DNA of 64,000 nucleotides, from IMG/VR virus record IMGVR_UViG_3300029267_002727, positions 1 through 64,000 of that record, one strand, 5' to 3'. The position numbers were made by a program, and so were the translations under genes. Under the pieces are notes generated by a model. It was not told the origin of the DNA and did no database searches. It saw nothing but the letters and a program-made list of their open reading frames with translations. Source of the stretch: a virus. The stretch's first letter is position 1. Every line of letters begins with the position of its first letter. Shown here one piece after another: positions 35,339-42,860 of the stretch.

Positions 35339-35811
35339 TATGACACAGCACTAGCAAATGCGGTCGCCATCAGCTTGGCGTCGTCCAGTGTCCGCGCTAC
35401 AAAGCCCACAGGGAGACTGAGATCCTCCTCTGGATGTTCGGCCAGGTACTCGTCTGTCCACCCGGAAGTAGCGCAAACGTGGCCGGGACCGGTGACCTCA
35501 TCGCCGATCCCAAACCCGCAGATGGCACGGTGCGACCAACCGTACCACCTTTGCTCGCGCTCACAAAATCCGATAGAGCACGTGCGCCCTCGACCATCGT
35601 TAGCGTCCGGGATGGGCGGGTCTCGTGGCTCTGGCTTGATGCCGCGCTGCACGATCAAGCGATGGGCAGCTACGCTATCCCCAATATAATGGCCCTCGGG
35701 GGTATACGCAGACTTGATGGTCACCTTGTCACCGCCATCAAAGGCAACCTCTTCAGTCCTGACCTCGTAGCCCGCCTTGTACTGGCGCACCCTTAATACC
35801 CTTGTGTCCAT
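35338..35811 (-). CDS. Unknown phage protein with CSIGF/AICGFGIGD motif
   Basis: A 157-residue protein from ATG 35811 (MDTRVLRVRQYKAGYEVRTE), overlapping the preceding stop as TAATG. It has a distinct core: RGRTCSIGFCEREQRWYGWS, then HRAICGFGIGDEVTGPGHVC, with four Cys. Such 'wrapped' segments recur in environmental phage proteins of unknown function. Could be a small redox or metal protein; no firm call. Confidence 0.55.
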   Translation of the reverse strand: MDTRVLRVRQYKAGYEVRTEEVAFDGGDKVTIKSAYTPEGHYIGDSVAAHRLIVQRGIKPEPRDPPIPDANDGRGRTCSIGFCEREQRWYGWSHRAICGFGIGDEVTGPGHVCATSGWTDEYLAEHPEEDLSLPVGFVARTLDDAKLMATAFASAVS

Positions 35812-36110
35812 TAGTCCGCCCAATCATGCACCATAACCGGGTTATAGCACGAGCCCGGGAAGATGCCGCGGCCACAACGGACGCGCACCTCTTGGCCGGC
35901 AGATACCAGGCCAGCGCCAACTGTAAAGGCAAACGGCCTCTCGCGATAGCTCGTGGCCACATCGACCTGGTCGTAGCGCCAGCCAGCCGACGACACCTGC
36001 GTCACGCGGCCGGCGATTAAGACCTTACTGGCGGCAGTCATGTCAATCAGCAAAAAGAGGATCACCAAGGCGAGAAATACTACACCAGAGAACATGAGCA
36101 CCCTTGTCAT
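35811..36110 (-). CDS. Small membrane-anchored protein
   Basis: A 99-residue protein with ATG 36110 three bases after the UDP-glucose dehydrogenase stop. One N-terminal membrane segment (VLMFSGVVFLALVILFLLID) is followed by a beta-rich extracytoplasmic domain with two Cys (VRCGRGIFPGSCYNPVMVHD). Function unknown. Confidence 0.6.
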   Translation of the reverse strand: MTRVLMFSGVVFLALVILFLLIDMTAASKVLIAGRVTQVSSAGWRYDQVDVATSYRERPFAFTVGAGLVSAGQEVRVRCGRGIFPGSCYNPVMVHDWAD

Positions 36111-36112
36111 TT

Positions 36113-37366
36113 TTAGCCTCCAAAACGAATCAGGGCGGGGATCTTGTTGGAATCCAAGAACCCCCACATGTCGATCACCGTTTTCCCAGAGAGGTCCATT
36201 TCCTCGAGAGCATGATAAGCCTCCCAGGGTGTCATGAGCACCAGTACGTCGCACATATCGACTACTTCATCGAGGGACGGCACACGATCACTGGTGGGGT
36301 CATGGTACCACACCACGGCCGCTGACGGGAGCATCTCGCCCAGCTTGATGCCGGGCGACTCCTCCATGATATCCACGCCGGGTTTGTACGTCAGGCCCAG
36401 GATCCCAATTCTGGAGCCGTAATGCCACACCTGCGCAGCGAGCCAGTGCGCCATCACATTCGTGAACGCCTCCACGCCGCCGATCAGGACGGCAGGCGTA
36501 TCTGTGATGCCCGCATGCGCAGACAGGGCCCGGCAATCGCGGGGGAAACATGGCCCCCCAGGCCACACACCAGGTGAGAAGTACCTATGCCCGATGCGGG
36601 AATCGTCCCCAATCGCCCCCAGGACATCCCCCGCGTTTGCTCCGGGTGTATTGTGACAGATCATCGCGACCTGGTTGGCAAGCTGAATCTTGGTGACCAC
36701 TGACACATTGAGCGCGATCTTGGCCACCTCGGCGCTCGCGACACTCATAAAACGGAACGGCACGAAATTGTCTTCCACATCGACGATACTGCGATAGTAC
36801 CGCGCCACGACATCGCTGGCCCGCTCCGTGTCAGCGCCGATCATGACCATGTCCGGGTGCCTGAAATCTCGGACGATCCGGCCCTGCGCCACGAACTCTG
36901 GCGAGTAGGTAATGCCCCACTCTTCACCCAGTACTCCAGCGGCCCAAGCGGACAACGCAGTAGCGATCTCTCCGTTGACGGATCCTGGCATAACAGTGCT
37001 TACGATGTTGACGACCTGATACTCAGAGTTCTTGCACATGCCTAGCCCGATACGCTCGCACGCGTCAAGGATGAACGCGTTACTGAACGACCCGCCACGC
37101 TTGCTGGGCGTCGGAACAATCACATTGATCAGTTCGCCCCATGAGCAGGCCTCGGCGATGTCCGTAGTGGCTTGCAGTTCTTTGCCGCCGTACTCAGCTA
37201 CCAGATCAGTCACGCCTGGCTCCATCGTGTCTACGTCGCCGGCATTGACCCTGTCCACCATCTCTTGATTGATATCTGCACAAAACACCTCGTGCCCGCA
37301 GTCCGCAGACACCGCAGCCAGGGGTAGCCCCAGCCGGCCACAGCCACCCACGTACACTACCTTCAT
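36113..37366 (-). CDS. UDP-glucose 6-dehydrogenase family protein
   Basis: A 417-residue, full-length nucleotide-sugar dehydrogenase from ATG 37366 (MKVVYVGGCGRLGLPLAAVS). Rossmann loop GGCGRLG; INVIVPTPSKRGGSFSNAF; STVMPGSVNGEI; GITYSPEFVAQGRIVRDF; SAEVAKIALNVSVVTKIQLA; catalytic Cys in GGPCFPRDCRAL; and a C-terminal UDP-binding domain (ILGLTYKPGVDIMEESPG). It oxidises UDP-glucose or a similar sugar to the uronic acid. The start overlaps the preceding stop as TGATG. Confidence 0.88.
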   Translation of the reverse strand: MKVVYVGGCGRLGLPLAAVSADCGHEVFCADINQEMVDRVNAGDVDTMEPGVTDLVAEYGGKELQATTDIAEACSWGELINVIVPTPSKRGGSFSNAFILDACERIGLGMCKNSEYQVVNIVSTVMPGSVNGEIATALSAWAAGVLGEEWGITYSPEFVAQGRIVRDFRHPDMVMIGADTERASDVVARYYRSIVDVEDNFVPFRFMSVASAEVAKIALNVSVVTKIQLANQVAMICHNTPGANAGDVLGAIGDDSRIGHRYFSPGVWPGGPCFPRDCRALSAHAGITDTPAVLIGGVEAFTNVMAHWLAAQVWHYGSRIGILGLTYKPGVDIMEESPGIKLGEMLPSAAVVWYHDPTSDRVPSLDEVVDMCDVLVLMTPWEAYHALEEMDLSGKTVIDMWGFLDSNKIPALIRFGG

Positions 37367-37635
37367 CAGTCTTCCCTCCTGGTTTCGACTAGGTCGCTCT
37401 CGCGCACGACGCCCCCCTCGATGAAGAATGCGGCGCGCCACTCGATCTCACACCCCAATAACAGCGCTACTCGGTAGGCATAGTATGCAGGGTTTGCGCC
37501 GTGCGGTGCGTCTATGATCGCCCTGCCGTCGATGTACATGACGGTAACCCCATCAAAGAATACGAACACATCGGGGCCATCCGTTGTGACCTCCGCTATC
37601 TCCTCCCCGTTGATTGTATGGATCTCAGTCTTCAT
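37366..37635 (-). CDS. Small unknown protein in glycan cluster
   Basis: An 89-residue protein from ATG 37635 (MKTEIHTINGEEIAEVTTDG), overlapping the methyltransferase stop as ATGA. The first half is a beta domain (DVFVFFDGVTVMYIDGRAII), the second is helical (AYYAYRVALLLGCEIEWRAA). Family not recognised. Confidence 0.55.
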   Translation of the reverse strand: MKTEIHTINGEEIAEVTTDGPDVFVFFDGVTVMYIDGRAIIDAPHGANPAYYAYRVALLLGCEIEWRAAFFIEGGVVRESDLVETRRED

Positions 37636-38255
37636 AGCTGATATGCCAAGAAGAACCCATTCCCCACCTTGCTGTCCGGGTCCTCCTCCATGATCAGGTC
37701 CCAACCTGCCCAATAATCAATGGCCTCTTTCAGAAACTCGGGTGTGAACTTCCACCAGTGACCATACGGGCCCCCGACGCAGGGCTGCGTGTCCGCAGGC
37801 GGTACATTGTCGTGGCCCCATCCGTCCTCGTACGCGCGCTCGATGCGCTCCATGGTGAACCATTCTAGAGGTCGTTTATCGGTCTTGAGTTGATCGTGGT
37901 GCGGGACGATCATCAGGAAGTAGCCGCCAGGCCTCACGACACGTTGCCACTCATACCATGCCCGAACCGGATCTGGTACGTGCTCCATGACATGAGAGGA
38001 CACTACATAGTCCACCGTGTTGTCGAAGAGGGGAATGTAGCCGGCGCGACCATGTAGATGGCAGAACCCTCGATGGCCGCTCTTGTCCGACTCATTATAG
38101 TAGTGGTCCTCCGCCCAGGCCGGCGACACGTTGATGCACGCCTTCAGAAAGAACGAGTTGCCGTCAGGGTGATCGGAATTAGCACCGCCGAGCTCAACGC
38201 CCTTCATGCGCGGGTCACCGACAAGGTCAAGCGTTGGTTGATGTGGCCTGTTCAT
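37632..38255 (-). CDS. SAM-dependent methyltransferase, type 11-like
   Basis: A 207-residue protein from ATG 38255 (ATGA overlap). It has a class I methyltransferase core: MKGVELGGANSDHPDG in place of the usual motif I, VDYVVSSHVMEHVPDPVRAW (motif II with the common HVxEH), and WQRVVRPGGYFLMIVPHHDQ (motif III LRPGG). Such enzymes methylate small molecules or sugars; here a role in glycan modification is likely by context. Confidence 0.8.
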   Translation of the reverse strand: MNRPHQPTLDLVGDPRMKGVELGGANSDHPDGNSFFLKACINVSPAWAEDHYYNESDKSGHRGFCHLHGRAGYIPLFDNTVDYVVSSHVMEHVPDPVRAWYEWQRVVRPGGYFLMIVPHHDQLKTDKRPLEWFTMERIERAYEDGWGHDNVPPADTQPCVGGPYGHWWKFTPEFLKEAIDYWAGWDLIMEEDPDSKVGNGFFLAYQL

Positions 38256-38536
38256 CCTGTCGTCGAGTCCTTTCCAGCCATGGAGCCGAATAGGTTCGCG
38301 GGTACATAAACCTCCTCGGCATTCCCGTCGCTCTCTGCCTCTAGGATATCCATCGTCTCGTCCGGGGTAAGCAGGAACCCAACTAGCTCTTTGGCCCGCA
38401 CTGCGTACCATCGAAGCTCGCCATTGACCCGGACCCAGATATCGATAGAGGTGCCATTCTTGCGAAACCCGATCTCGCCCCTGGTTCTCGTGCACGTCAG
38501 AAACCCACTAAGCCTCCATGGCCGCAGCTTAAACAC
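38252..38536 (-). CDS. Small basic unknown protein
   Basis: A 94-residue protein if it starts at GTG 38536 (VFKLRPWRLSGFLTCTRTRG), overlapping the end of the glycosyltransferase gene; a start further up is possible. Beta-rich middle (TSIDIWVRVNGELRWYAV), acidic tail. Family not recognised. Confidence 0.5.
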   Translation of the reverse strand: MFKLRPWRLSGFLTCTRTRGEIGFRKNGTSIDIWVRVNGELRWYAVRAKELVGFLLTPDETMDILEAESDGNAEEVYVPANLFGSMAGKDSTTG

Positions 38537-39368
38537 TGATCGCCTCCTCCGGATTCTCGTACCCATCAAACTCCTGATGATAGCCGATCTCGCCGGCGTC
38601 CAACTGTCTTACGGCCTCGTCCCTGGACAACTGTGCCACCCCAAGGATCTTCGCCTTGTCCCGTCGGCTAATCGAGCCGTCGCCGAATATCCCTGTCACC
38701 CTTACGTCCGGGAGAATGGCGGAGTAGAAACAGGCAGCCCTCAGCCGCTGTTGCGTCCAGTGGTCCCCATACCCCCACCTACCCCACGGAAGAGACATAT
38801 CTGCATGCGCAGGCAGGAACTTTTCGTAGAACGGGTGCCATTCGTACCCGATGGCCGCGAAGGCAATAGGCGTGCGGGCGACACACGCCCCGTGTACGAA
38901 TGGCACCTCTACAATCCCCCCTGGGCCACGGGGGGCATCGTCGGGAGGAGGGTCGGGGTGTCGGGCCACCCGTAAGCCTACCTGGCCCAGGACTTTCCCG
39001 TTCCACATCTCCGTGTTGTTCAACTTTATTGCCGCAAGTAGCTTTTCTAGCCAGCCCGCGGCGGCGATCATATCCGAGTCAAACTTGATCCCCACCGCTT
39101 TCTCGTTGAGCATATCATCTTCCCAGGGGCGCCACCCGGTGTTTACCCCCCGAGAGATGCTCATCGGCTCCGGGATGCGCAAGGCGTAGAACCCGTTGGT
39201 GCACCGTAGCCATTCCCAGCACCGGGTGTCTGTGGATCCGTTGTCCACCGGGACGATAACATGTGGAGGCCTTACCTGCTTGCGCAATGTCTCGAGGACG
39301 CGCTTGACACAATGGTGGCGTCTATTCTCGGCGGTGTTGAAAAACGGAACGGCGACAACCCCTATCAC
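38529..39368 (-). CDS. Glycosyltransferase family 2-like
   Basis: A 279-residue protein starting at GTG 39368 in a GTGA overlap with the preceding stop. VIGVVAVPFFNT is the first strand; VIVPVDNGSTDTRCWEWL is the GT2 donor motif; GIKFDSDMIAAAGWLEKLLA carries the DxD site; EVPFVHGACVARTPIAFAAI resembles the GxxxxxRR/acceptor region. The C-terminal part includes YGDHWTQQRLRAACFYSAIL. Belongs with the neighbouring sugar enzymes. Confidence 0.83.
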   Translation of the reverse strand: MIGVVAVPFFNTAENRRHHCVKRVLETLRKQVRPPHVIVPVDNGSTDTRCWEWLRCTNGFYALRIPEPMSISRGVNTGWRPWEDDMLNEKAVGIKFDSDMIAAAGWLEKLLAAIKLNNTEMWNGKVLGQVGLRVARHPDPPPDDAPRGPGGIVEVPFVHGACVARTPIAFAAIGYEWHPFYEKFLPAHADMSLPWGRWGYGDHWTQQRLRAACFYSAILPDVRVTGIFGDGSISRRDKAKILGVAQLSRDEAVRQLDAGEIGYHQEFDGYENPEEAISV

Positions 39369-39676
39369 GAGTTCGCCACCTCGACCAACCACTTGCCCAT
39401 AGCGGCCGGAATCTGAACGACCAGGTCCCTGTGAAGTCGAACAACCGCCTTGATGCGATCCTGTTGCATCTTTGTGAATGGCGGTTTCTTGATCATCTTG
39501 CGGGCCTCGTCCAGGTCTATCACGCCCGCCTGGGCCAGCGCGGCCACTCCCTGATAGAGCAGTCCGAGACCCATGTTGTTGATCGCCGAGGCAGAGATGG
39601 CGACCTCTTCCACCGGGGGGATCGCGCGTTCTGTTACAGAATCTGCAAATTCGGCACCTACGTTACTCTTTTTCAT
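39365..39676 (-). CDS. Unknown helical protein carrying palindrome site
   Basis: A 103-residue mostly helical protein (MKKSNVGAEFADSVTERAIP, VIDLDEARKMIKKPPFTKMQ). It overlaps the methyltransferase gene by 14 bp. The SVTE codons are formed by one of the perfect palindromes (39629-39641). Family not recognised. Confidence 0.55.
   Translation of the reverse strand: MKKSNVGAEFADSVTERAIPPVEEVAISASAINNMGLGLLYQGVAALAQAGVIDLDEARKMIKKPPFTKMQQDRIKAVVRLHRDLVVQIPAAMGKWLVEVANS
39629..39641. repeat. Dispersed palindrome TTCTGTTACAGAA
   Basis: Perfect 13-bp copy. On the minus strand it reads SVTE, the same frame as the copy at 61058 in an unrelated protein. Confidence 0.75.
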
Positions 39677-40373
39677 TTAATTGCTCCTGTAGGCGTAGCA
39701 TGGCTGCGCGCTGCTCGTGGTTCTGGCGTGTCAGCCTCGCAAGTAGCTCCTCGTACTCGTACACCATAGCGCCGGGCATACGCTCGCCTTTCTGTAACAG
39801 AACGGCCCAGTGCGACACATACGACGCATCGTAATTCGGTGTACGGAACATGCCATATCTGGCAAATTCCCGCATCCAATATGCAGTGGGGCGCGAGTTG
39901 ACGTGGGTGGGCTCGGTGTAGTCCTGGGGGTTACTGGAGAAGAGGACGTAATCGGCGCGCTGAGACATTAGGCCAATAGCGTTTTTTGCCGCAGCCGGCA
40001 GGAGGTGCTCGACGACCTCGATGCACACGACCAGGCTAAAACGGTCGAGCTCGTGCGCATAGGTTTCGGGGTTGCTGGCGTCCCCTCCCCACACAAAATC
40101 CTGGTACTCGTCCGGCACACACTGAATAGCATGATTCGAGACATCAAACCCGAATGCTCGCACCCCCCTCTTTCGGAGGGCTGCCACCAGCATGCCCATC
40201 GCACACCCAACGTCCAACACTGTCTCCGGGCCAACGTCGGTCACGATCCGGTCTGCTATGGCATCAAAGAACGACAACCAGGGCTCCTCGTATTGATAGG
40301 GCCGCTCCCCGAGTCCGTGTTGATAGTAATGGTTCAAGTACAGATTGTCCAGACGCCCTCGAAGATTAGTCAT
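39663..40373 (-). CDS. SAM-dependent methyltransferase with coiled-coil tail
   Basis: A 236-residue protein. ETVLDVGCAMGMLVAALRKR is motif I, GVRAFGFDVSNHAIQ motif post-I, RFSLVVCIEVVEHLLPAAA motif II (EVxEH), and ADYVLFSSNPQDYTEPTHVN motif III. The last 40 residues are helical and coiled (LLARLTRQNHEQRAAMLRLQ). A perfect palindrome lies at 39790-39802. It probably methylates a sugar or lipid-linked glycan; similar phage genes are common beside glycosyltransferases. Confidence 0.85.
   Translation of the reverse strand: MTNLRGRLDNLYLNHYYQHGLGERPYQYEEPWLSFFDAIADRIVTDVGPETVLDVGCAMGMLVAALRKRGVRAFGFDVSNHAIQCVPDEYQDFVWGGDASNPETYAHELDRFSLVVCIEVVEHLLPAAAKNAIGLMSQRADYVLFSSNPQDYTEPTHVNSRPTAYWMREFARYGMFRTPNYDASYVSHWAVLLQKGERMPGAMVYEYEELLARLTRQNHEQRAAMLRLQEQLNEKE
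39790..39802. repeat. Dispersed palindrome TTCTGTAACAGAA
   Basis: Perfect 13-bp copy inside the methyltransferase gene, read on the minus strand as VLLQK. It lies 160 bp from the copy at 39629, the closest pair in the window. Confidence 0.75.
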
Positions 40374-40599
40374 GCGCGAAAAACTCCACTATCCCTTTTG
40401 ATGTAGCATCCAAAGATACTGTTGGCGCGATCTCCCAGATCAGCGATATGACAAGGAAGAGTAATGCAAGGCCCAGACCCGGCAGAAACAACATGGCAAG
40501 AAGCGACTGGGCGTTGTGCTTTTTGTCGTAGGCTCCGAATGCAACGCCGCTTATAAAGCCCCAGAAGAAGATGTACACACCGACAAGAATCTCAGACAT
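40366..40599 (-). CDS. Small two-segment membrane protein (holin candidate)
   Basis: A 77-residue protein with two hydrophobic segments (LVGVYIFFWGFISGVAFGAY and SLLAMLFLPGLGLALLFLVI) and a short soluble tail. Its size and topology fit a class II holin, but many small phage membrane proteins look the same. Overlaps the methyltransferase start by 8 bp. Confidence 0.55.
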   Translation of the reverse strand: MSEILVGVYIFFWGFISGVAFGAYDKKHNAQSLLAMLFLPGLGLALLFLVISLIWEIAPTVSLDATSKGIVEFFAHD

Positions 40600-41103
40600 C
40601 TACCCTGATCCAGCTAGTACCCACTTTAGGGTTGTTACTCTAAACTTCTTCCTTCCCCAATCCAAGTAGATGGGGCCTCCGTCCATCGCCCAATGAAGAA
40701 TATCAGACGTCAACAGCCCCGCAACCAACCCTATCGTCATCTCTGTGGAAAGAGGCCATTGCACACTAAAAATCCTTAGACATGCATGTATGTAAGCCAC
40801 CCTGCCGGCGGTCCCCACCACCGGGAAATGGGAAAGTACGTGTCTGTGCCGACAAACCCGGGCATAGGGATCCCAAACCGCCAACCACAGATACCCGACG
40901 ACGGGGAGCCACTTGATGAGCTTTCTCTCCCCATGGTGAATAATGATCTGGTCAATCTGGTCAAGGTCCGGCCCAACGAAGATTCCCAGAACGCACCCCG
41001 CCGCTGCAAAGAGCCCGACCCAGGGATCCACCATCGCGGCGACGAGCAATCCGGTAGGGATTGCGGCCAGGAGGGAAGCCGCTGCATGGGCTTTACCATC
41101 CAT
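40600..41103 (-). CDS. Membrane-bound metal-dependent hydrolase-like (DUF2227/YdjM type)
   Basis: A 167-residue protein with conserved metal-ligand pattern: MDGKAHAAASLLAAIPTGLL (H6), GIFVGPDLDQIDQIII (DxD), CRHRHVLSHFPVVGT (R-H-R-x3-H) and LTSDILHWAMDGG (D...H), embedded in three or four membrane segments. This matches DUF2227/YdjM-like putative metal-binding membrane proteins. The biochemical reaction is unknown. Confidence 0.75.
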   Translation of the reverse strand: MDGKAHAAASLLAAIPTGLLVAAMVDPWVGLFAAAGCVLGIFVGPDLDQIDQIIIHHGERKLIKWLPVVGYLWLAVWDPYARVCRHRHVLSHFPVVGTAGRVAYIHACLRIFSVQWPLSTEMTIGLVAGLLTSDILHWAMDGGPIYLDWGRKKFRVTTLKWVLAGSG

Positions 41104-41129
41104 CTACCATCTCGTACTTCTCCAGAAAC

Positions 41130-41459
41130 TCATTTGAGCTCATCCTCCAGAGCGCCCAGGTATGGCTCTAGCCCATATCCCAAATGCTGGTCATGGGCAT
41201 AGTTCAATAGGTCCTCGGCCGCCCTCCGCAGGCTCTTTTTGCGCCGGGGAAGAAAACCCACCAATCGCCCGAGGAAGTAGTCGTCCGCGAGTACCCTTAG
41301 CCCGATCAACCCAAAGGCCAAGATCGCCACCTTCACCGTGAAAACCCCCCACCCTGGGCCGACCATCTCCACCCCGCATACGCGAACTACCGCCCCCTGC
41401 AACATCCCCAGCAGAACCAGGATAACCAGTCTCGTTATAGACTCCCAGACGAAACGCAT
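41130..41459 (-). CDS. Small membrane protein
   Basis: Starting at ATG 41459 (MRFVWESITRLVILVLLGML), 109 residues; GGGGG lies about 6 bp upstream, while the alternative ATG at 41471 has no ribosome site. Two membrane segments (LVILVLLGMLQGAVVRVCGV; VKVAILAFGLIGLRVLADDY) are followed by a basic, then acidic tail (LPRRKKSLRRAAEDLLNYAH). First gene after the leftward promoter; the start codon lies in an inverted repeat. Confidence 0.55.
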   Translation of the reverse strand: MRFVWESITRLVILVLLGMLQGAVVRVCGVEMVGPGWGVFTVKVAILAFGLIGLRVLADDYFLGRLVGFLPRRKKSLRRAAEDLLNYAHDQHLGYGLEPYLGALEDELK

Positions 41460-41511
41460 GTCATCCCCCATGCGAAAACAGGCGCGCCATTGCCGGAAAG
41501 CAATGACATGC
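41456..41511 (-). promoter_or_regulatory. Inverted repeat covering a start codon
   Basis: GCATGTCAT (41456-41464) pairs exactly with ATGACATGC (41503-41511) in the leader of the first leftward gene. On the mRNA it would trap the ATG at 41459 and bring its ribosome site into a hairpin, with a small inner hairpin CATTGC/GCAATG. This suggests translational control. Confidence 0.45.
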
Positions 41512-41550
41512 CTGCCCCAATAGATGAAACAAGGACGCGCCCATATTTCT

Positions 41551-41591
41551 ATTTTAGCGCAAAAACCATAGCTGTCAAGGGGTCAATTCAA
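41551..41591 (-). promoter_or_regulatory. Leftward sigma-70 promoter
   Basis: Minus strand: TTGAATTGA, four C, TTGACA (41578-41573), 16-bp spacer, TAAAAT (41556-41551). The TGAATTG block four bases before the -35 box is shared with the two rightward promoters at 47.6 and 57.5 kb. It should drive the genes from 41459 leftwards. Confidence 0.75.
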
Positions 41592-41804
41592 GGGTACGAT
41601 CTGCTCCTCCCGCAATTCGAGGTCGTGCCGCTGCTCGTTGCAACTGGAACAGCGAATGATCCCCGCCCGCCCCGGAGAGATGTTGTCGTACGACTGGTCC
41701 ATCAGGTGGCCCGTCTCATCGAAACGCGTGACAGCCCAGCCGATCACCTGCCGCTTCAGATATACACCACAAAGAGACCCGCAATGAGGACAAGCAGGAA
41801 GCAT
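41583..41804 (-). CDS. Zinc ribbon protein
   Basis: A 73-residue protein from ATG 41804 (MLPACPHCGSLCGVYLKRQV). It has two Cys pairs, CPHC near the N-terminus and CSSC near residue 53 (GIIRCSSCNEQRHDLEL), forming a zinc ribbon. The stop lies in the promoter box at 41591-41583. Role unknown; phages often use such proteins as transcription or translation modulators. Confidence 0.6.
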   Translation of the reverse strand: MLPACPHCGSLCGVYLKRQVIGWAVTRFDETGHLMDQSYDNISPGRAGIIRCSSCNEQRHDLELREEQIVPLN

Positions 41805-41944
41805 ACCAACCTCCCCACAGACCAAGAGGGCGCCCACGAGCCCGTCCGATGTGTGCGTAACTCCGTGGCGCCCTCACCAGCATGTCTGATAAGCGCTTCA
41901 ATGATACCACGGGAGAGGCAGGCAGTCAAGAGGCCAATTGGCAT
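41756..41944 (-). CDS. Small membrane protein, tentative
   Basis: A 62-codon frame from ATG 41944 (AAGG about 8 bp upstream) with a C-terminal membrane segment (LVCFLLVLIAGLFVVYI). It overlaps the zinc ribbon gene by 49 bp in another frame, so one of the two starts may be wrong. Kept because it begins the leftward cluster right at the divergence point. Confidence 0.4.
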   Translation of the reverse strand: MPIGLLTACLSRGIIEALIRHAGEGATELRTHRTGSWAPSWSVGRLVCFLLVLIAGLFVVYI

Positions 41945-41991
41945 GCCCAACCTTAATGCGCGCGCCAGTCAGAATAGGTAGTAGTAATGAC

Positions 41992-42019
41992 TGTAGATGA
42001 AGGTGGGGTCGCATCTACA
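41992..42019 (+). promoter_or_regulatory. Leader hairpin at divergence point
   Basis: TGTAGATG and CATCTACA form an 8-bp perfect stem with a 12-base loop, upstream of the first rightward gene's ribosome site (AGGAGG at about 42032). No clear promoter boxes are visible here. Confidence 0.4.
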
Positions 42020-42046
42020 ACAAAATCATATAAGGAGGCAGGGGCA

Positions 42047-42265
42047 ATGTCAATCGTAGACCTGGATCAAGACAAGCGCGCAGCATTCGCAATGTACTTT
42101 TACGGCCATCGCGCGAGCCTGAATAAGGCCCTTGCAATGGCGGGGCTCTCTTATCTCGATCAAGAGGCCGCTTTGTTCGTTCGTCCTAATATGCCCATCA
42201 ATGCCGAGATTCTCGACAATGGGGATATTATCATTCGTAGGCGCTGGCAACGACCAGTGCGCTAG
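42047..42265 (+). CDS. Small unknown protein, first rightward gene
   Basis: A 72-residue protein from ATG 42047 (MSIVDLDQDKRAAFAMYFYG) with AAGGAGG upstream; longer frames begin in the leader hairpin. Helical N-terminus, then NMPINAEILDNGDIIIRRRW, a pattern shared loosely with the gene at 42536 (NDAGDIIIIRSRF). Unknown function. Confidence 0.6.
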   Translation: MSIVDLDQDKRAAFAMYFYGHRASLNKALAMAGLSYLDQEAALFVRPNMPINAEILDNGDIIIRRRWQRPVR

Positions 42266-42280
42266 TATAAGGAGAATAAG

Positions 42281-42418
42281 ATGCACAGCTATGGCGACGA
42301 TCACAACCCGATGCTCCGTATCCTGCTCATTGCACCGTTCGCGGCAGCAGTCGTCATGTTGGGGATGTATCTGATCCCCACCATCAGCACCATTATGGCG
42401 ACACTCACCTCGTTCTAG
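42281..42418 (+). CDS. Very small membrane protein
   Basis: A 45-residue frame (MHSYGDDHNPMLRILLIAPF...) with AAGGAG upstream and one membrane segment (LLIAPFAAAVVMLGMYLIPT). Follows the previous gene by 15 bp. Typical of small phage membrane peptides; no known function. Confidence 0.6.
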   Translation: MHSYGDDHNPMLRILLIAPFAAAVVMLGMYLIPTISTIMATLTSF

Positions 42419-42425
42419 TCTCTAT

Positions 42426-42511
42426 CACCCATCCTTGTGGCAGCCTTCGGGCATTTGACTTGGATGGGTGCAGAGCATAGCACATACAACTGTGTATGTG
42501 CTGCGTTCTGC
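42426..42511 (+). ncRNA. Structured intergenic element with two stems
   Basis: CACCCATCC pairs with GGATGGGTG over a 27-base loop (42426-42470). Then GCAGA/TCTGC encloses a symmetric internal loop (GCAT/GCGT) and a perfect 10-bp stem AGCACATACA/TGTATGTGCT. No T-run follows. It lies 25 bp before the ATG at 42536 and probably acts in the mRNA leader. Confidence 0.5.
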
Positions 42512-42535
42512 ACAATATCATATAGGAGGAAGATC

Positions 42536-42721
42536 ATGAAGACAACAGTATTGGTATTCAAGAACGATGCAGGGGACATCATCATCATTCGTAGCCGCTT
42601 CTCCTTGAGCGAGGCCGATCCCGCCAAGCTCTCGCCGTTCGAGCGCTGTGTGGCAGCAAAGGCCAGGGAGAAGGGGCTGCACGTAGAGATTGGGGAGCTC
42701 ACAATCCCCAGCCCCGCATAA
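42536..42721 (+). CDS. Small unknown protein
   Basis: A 61-residue protein from ATG 42536 (MKTTVLVFKNDAGDIIIIRS) with AGGAGG upstream. Short beta hairpin, then a helix with CVAAKAREKGLHVEIGEL. Flanked on both sides by structured elements. Unknown function. Confidence 0.6.
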   Translation: MKTTVLVFKNDAGDIIIIRSRFSLSEADPAKLSPFERCVAAKAREKGLHVEIGELTIPSPA

Positions 42722-42730
42722 CAATATACA

Positions 42731-42820
42731 CCTGGCCCTATCCAGCATAGGGCCCAGGTCAGAATTGTCTATATGCAAATGTAGACAGTTCTGACCTGGG
42801 AGCGCTCCGTTGTGGAGCGC
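42731..42820 (+). ncRNA. Three-hairpin element, copy 1
   Basis: HP1: CCTGGCCCTAT with ATAGGGCCCAGG. HP2 (42753-42800): CCCAGGTCAGAA and TTCTGACCTGGG, then TGTCTA/TAGACA, with loop TATGCAAATG. HP3: GCGCTCC/GGAGCGC (42802-42820). The 3' arm of HP1 and the 5' arm of HP2 share CCCAGG, so the two stems exclude each other. Copy 2 at 43182 has the same loop with compensatory stem changes. Confidence 0.65.
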
Positions 42821-42860
42821 CTATATATGCTCTCTCTTCAGAGGGCAGGAGGTTATTAGC

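Noticed and set aside
36110-36254. N-terminal extension of the small membrane protein
   Set aside because: The extension overlaps the UDP-glucose dehydrogenase gene by 140 bp; ATG 36110 lies directly after that stop codon.
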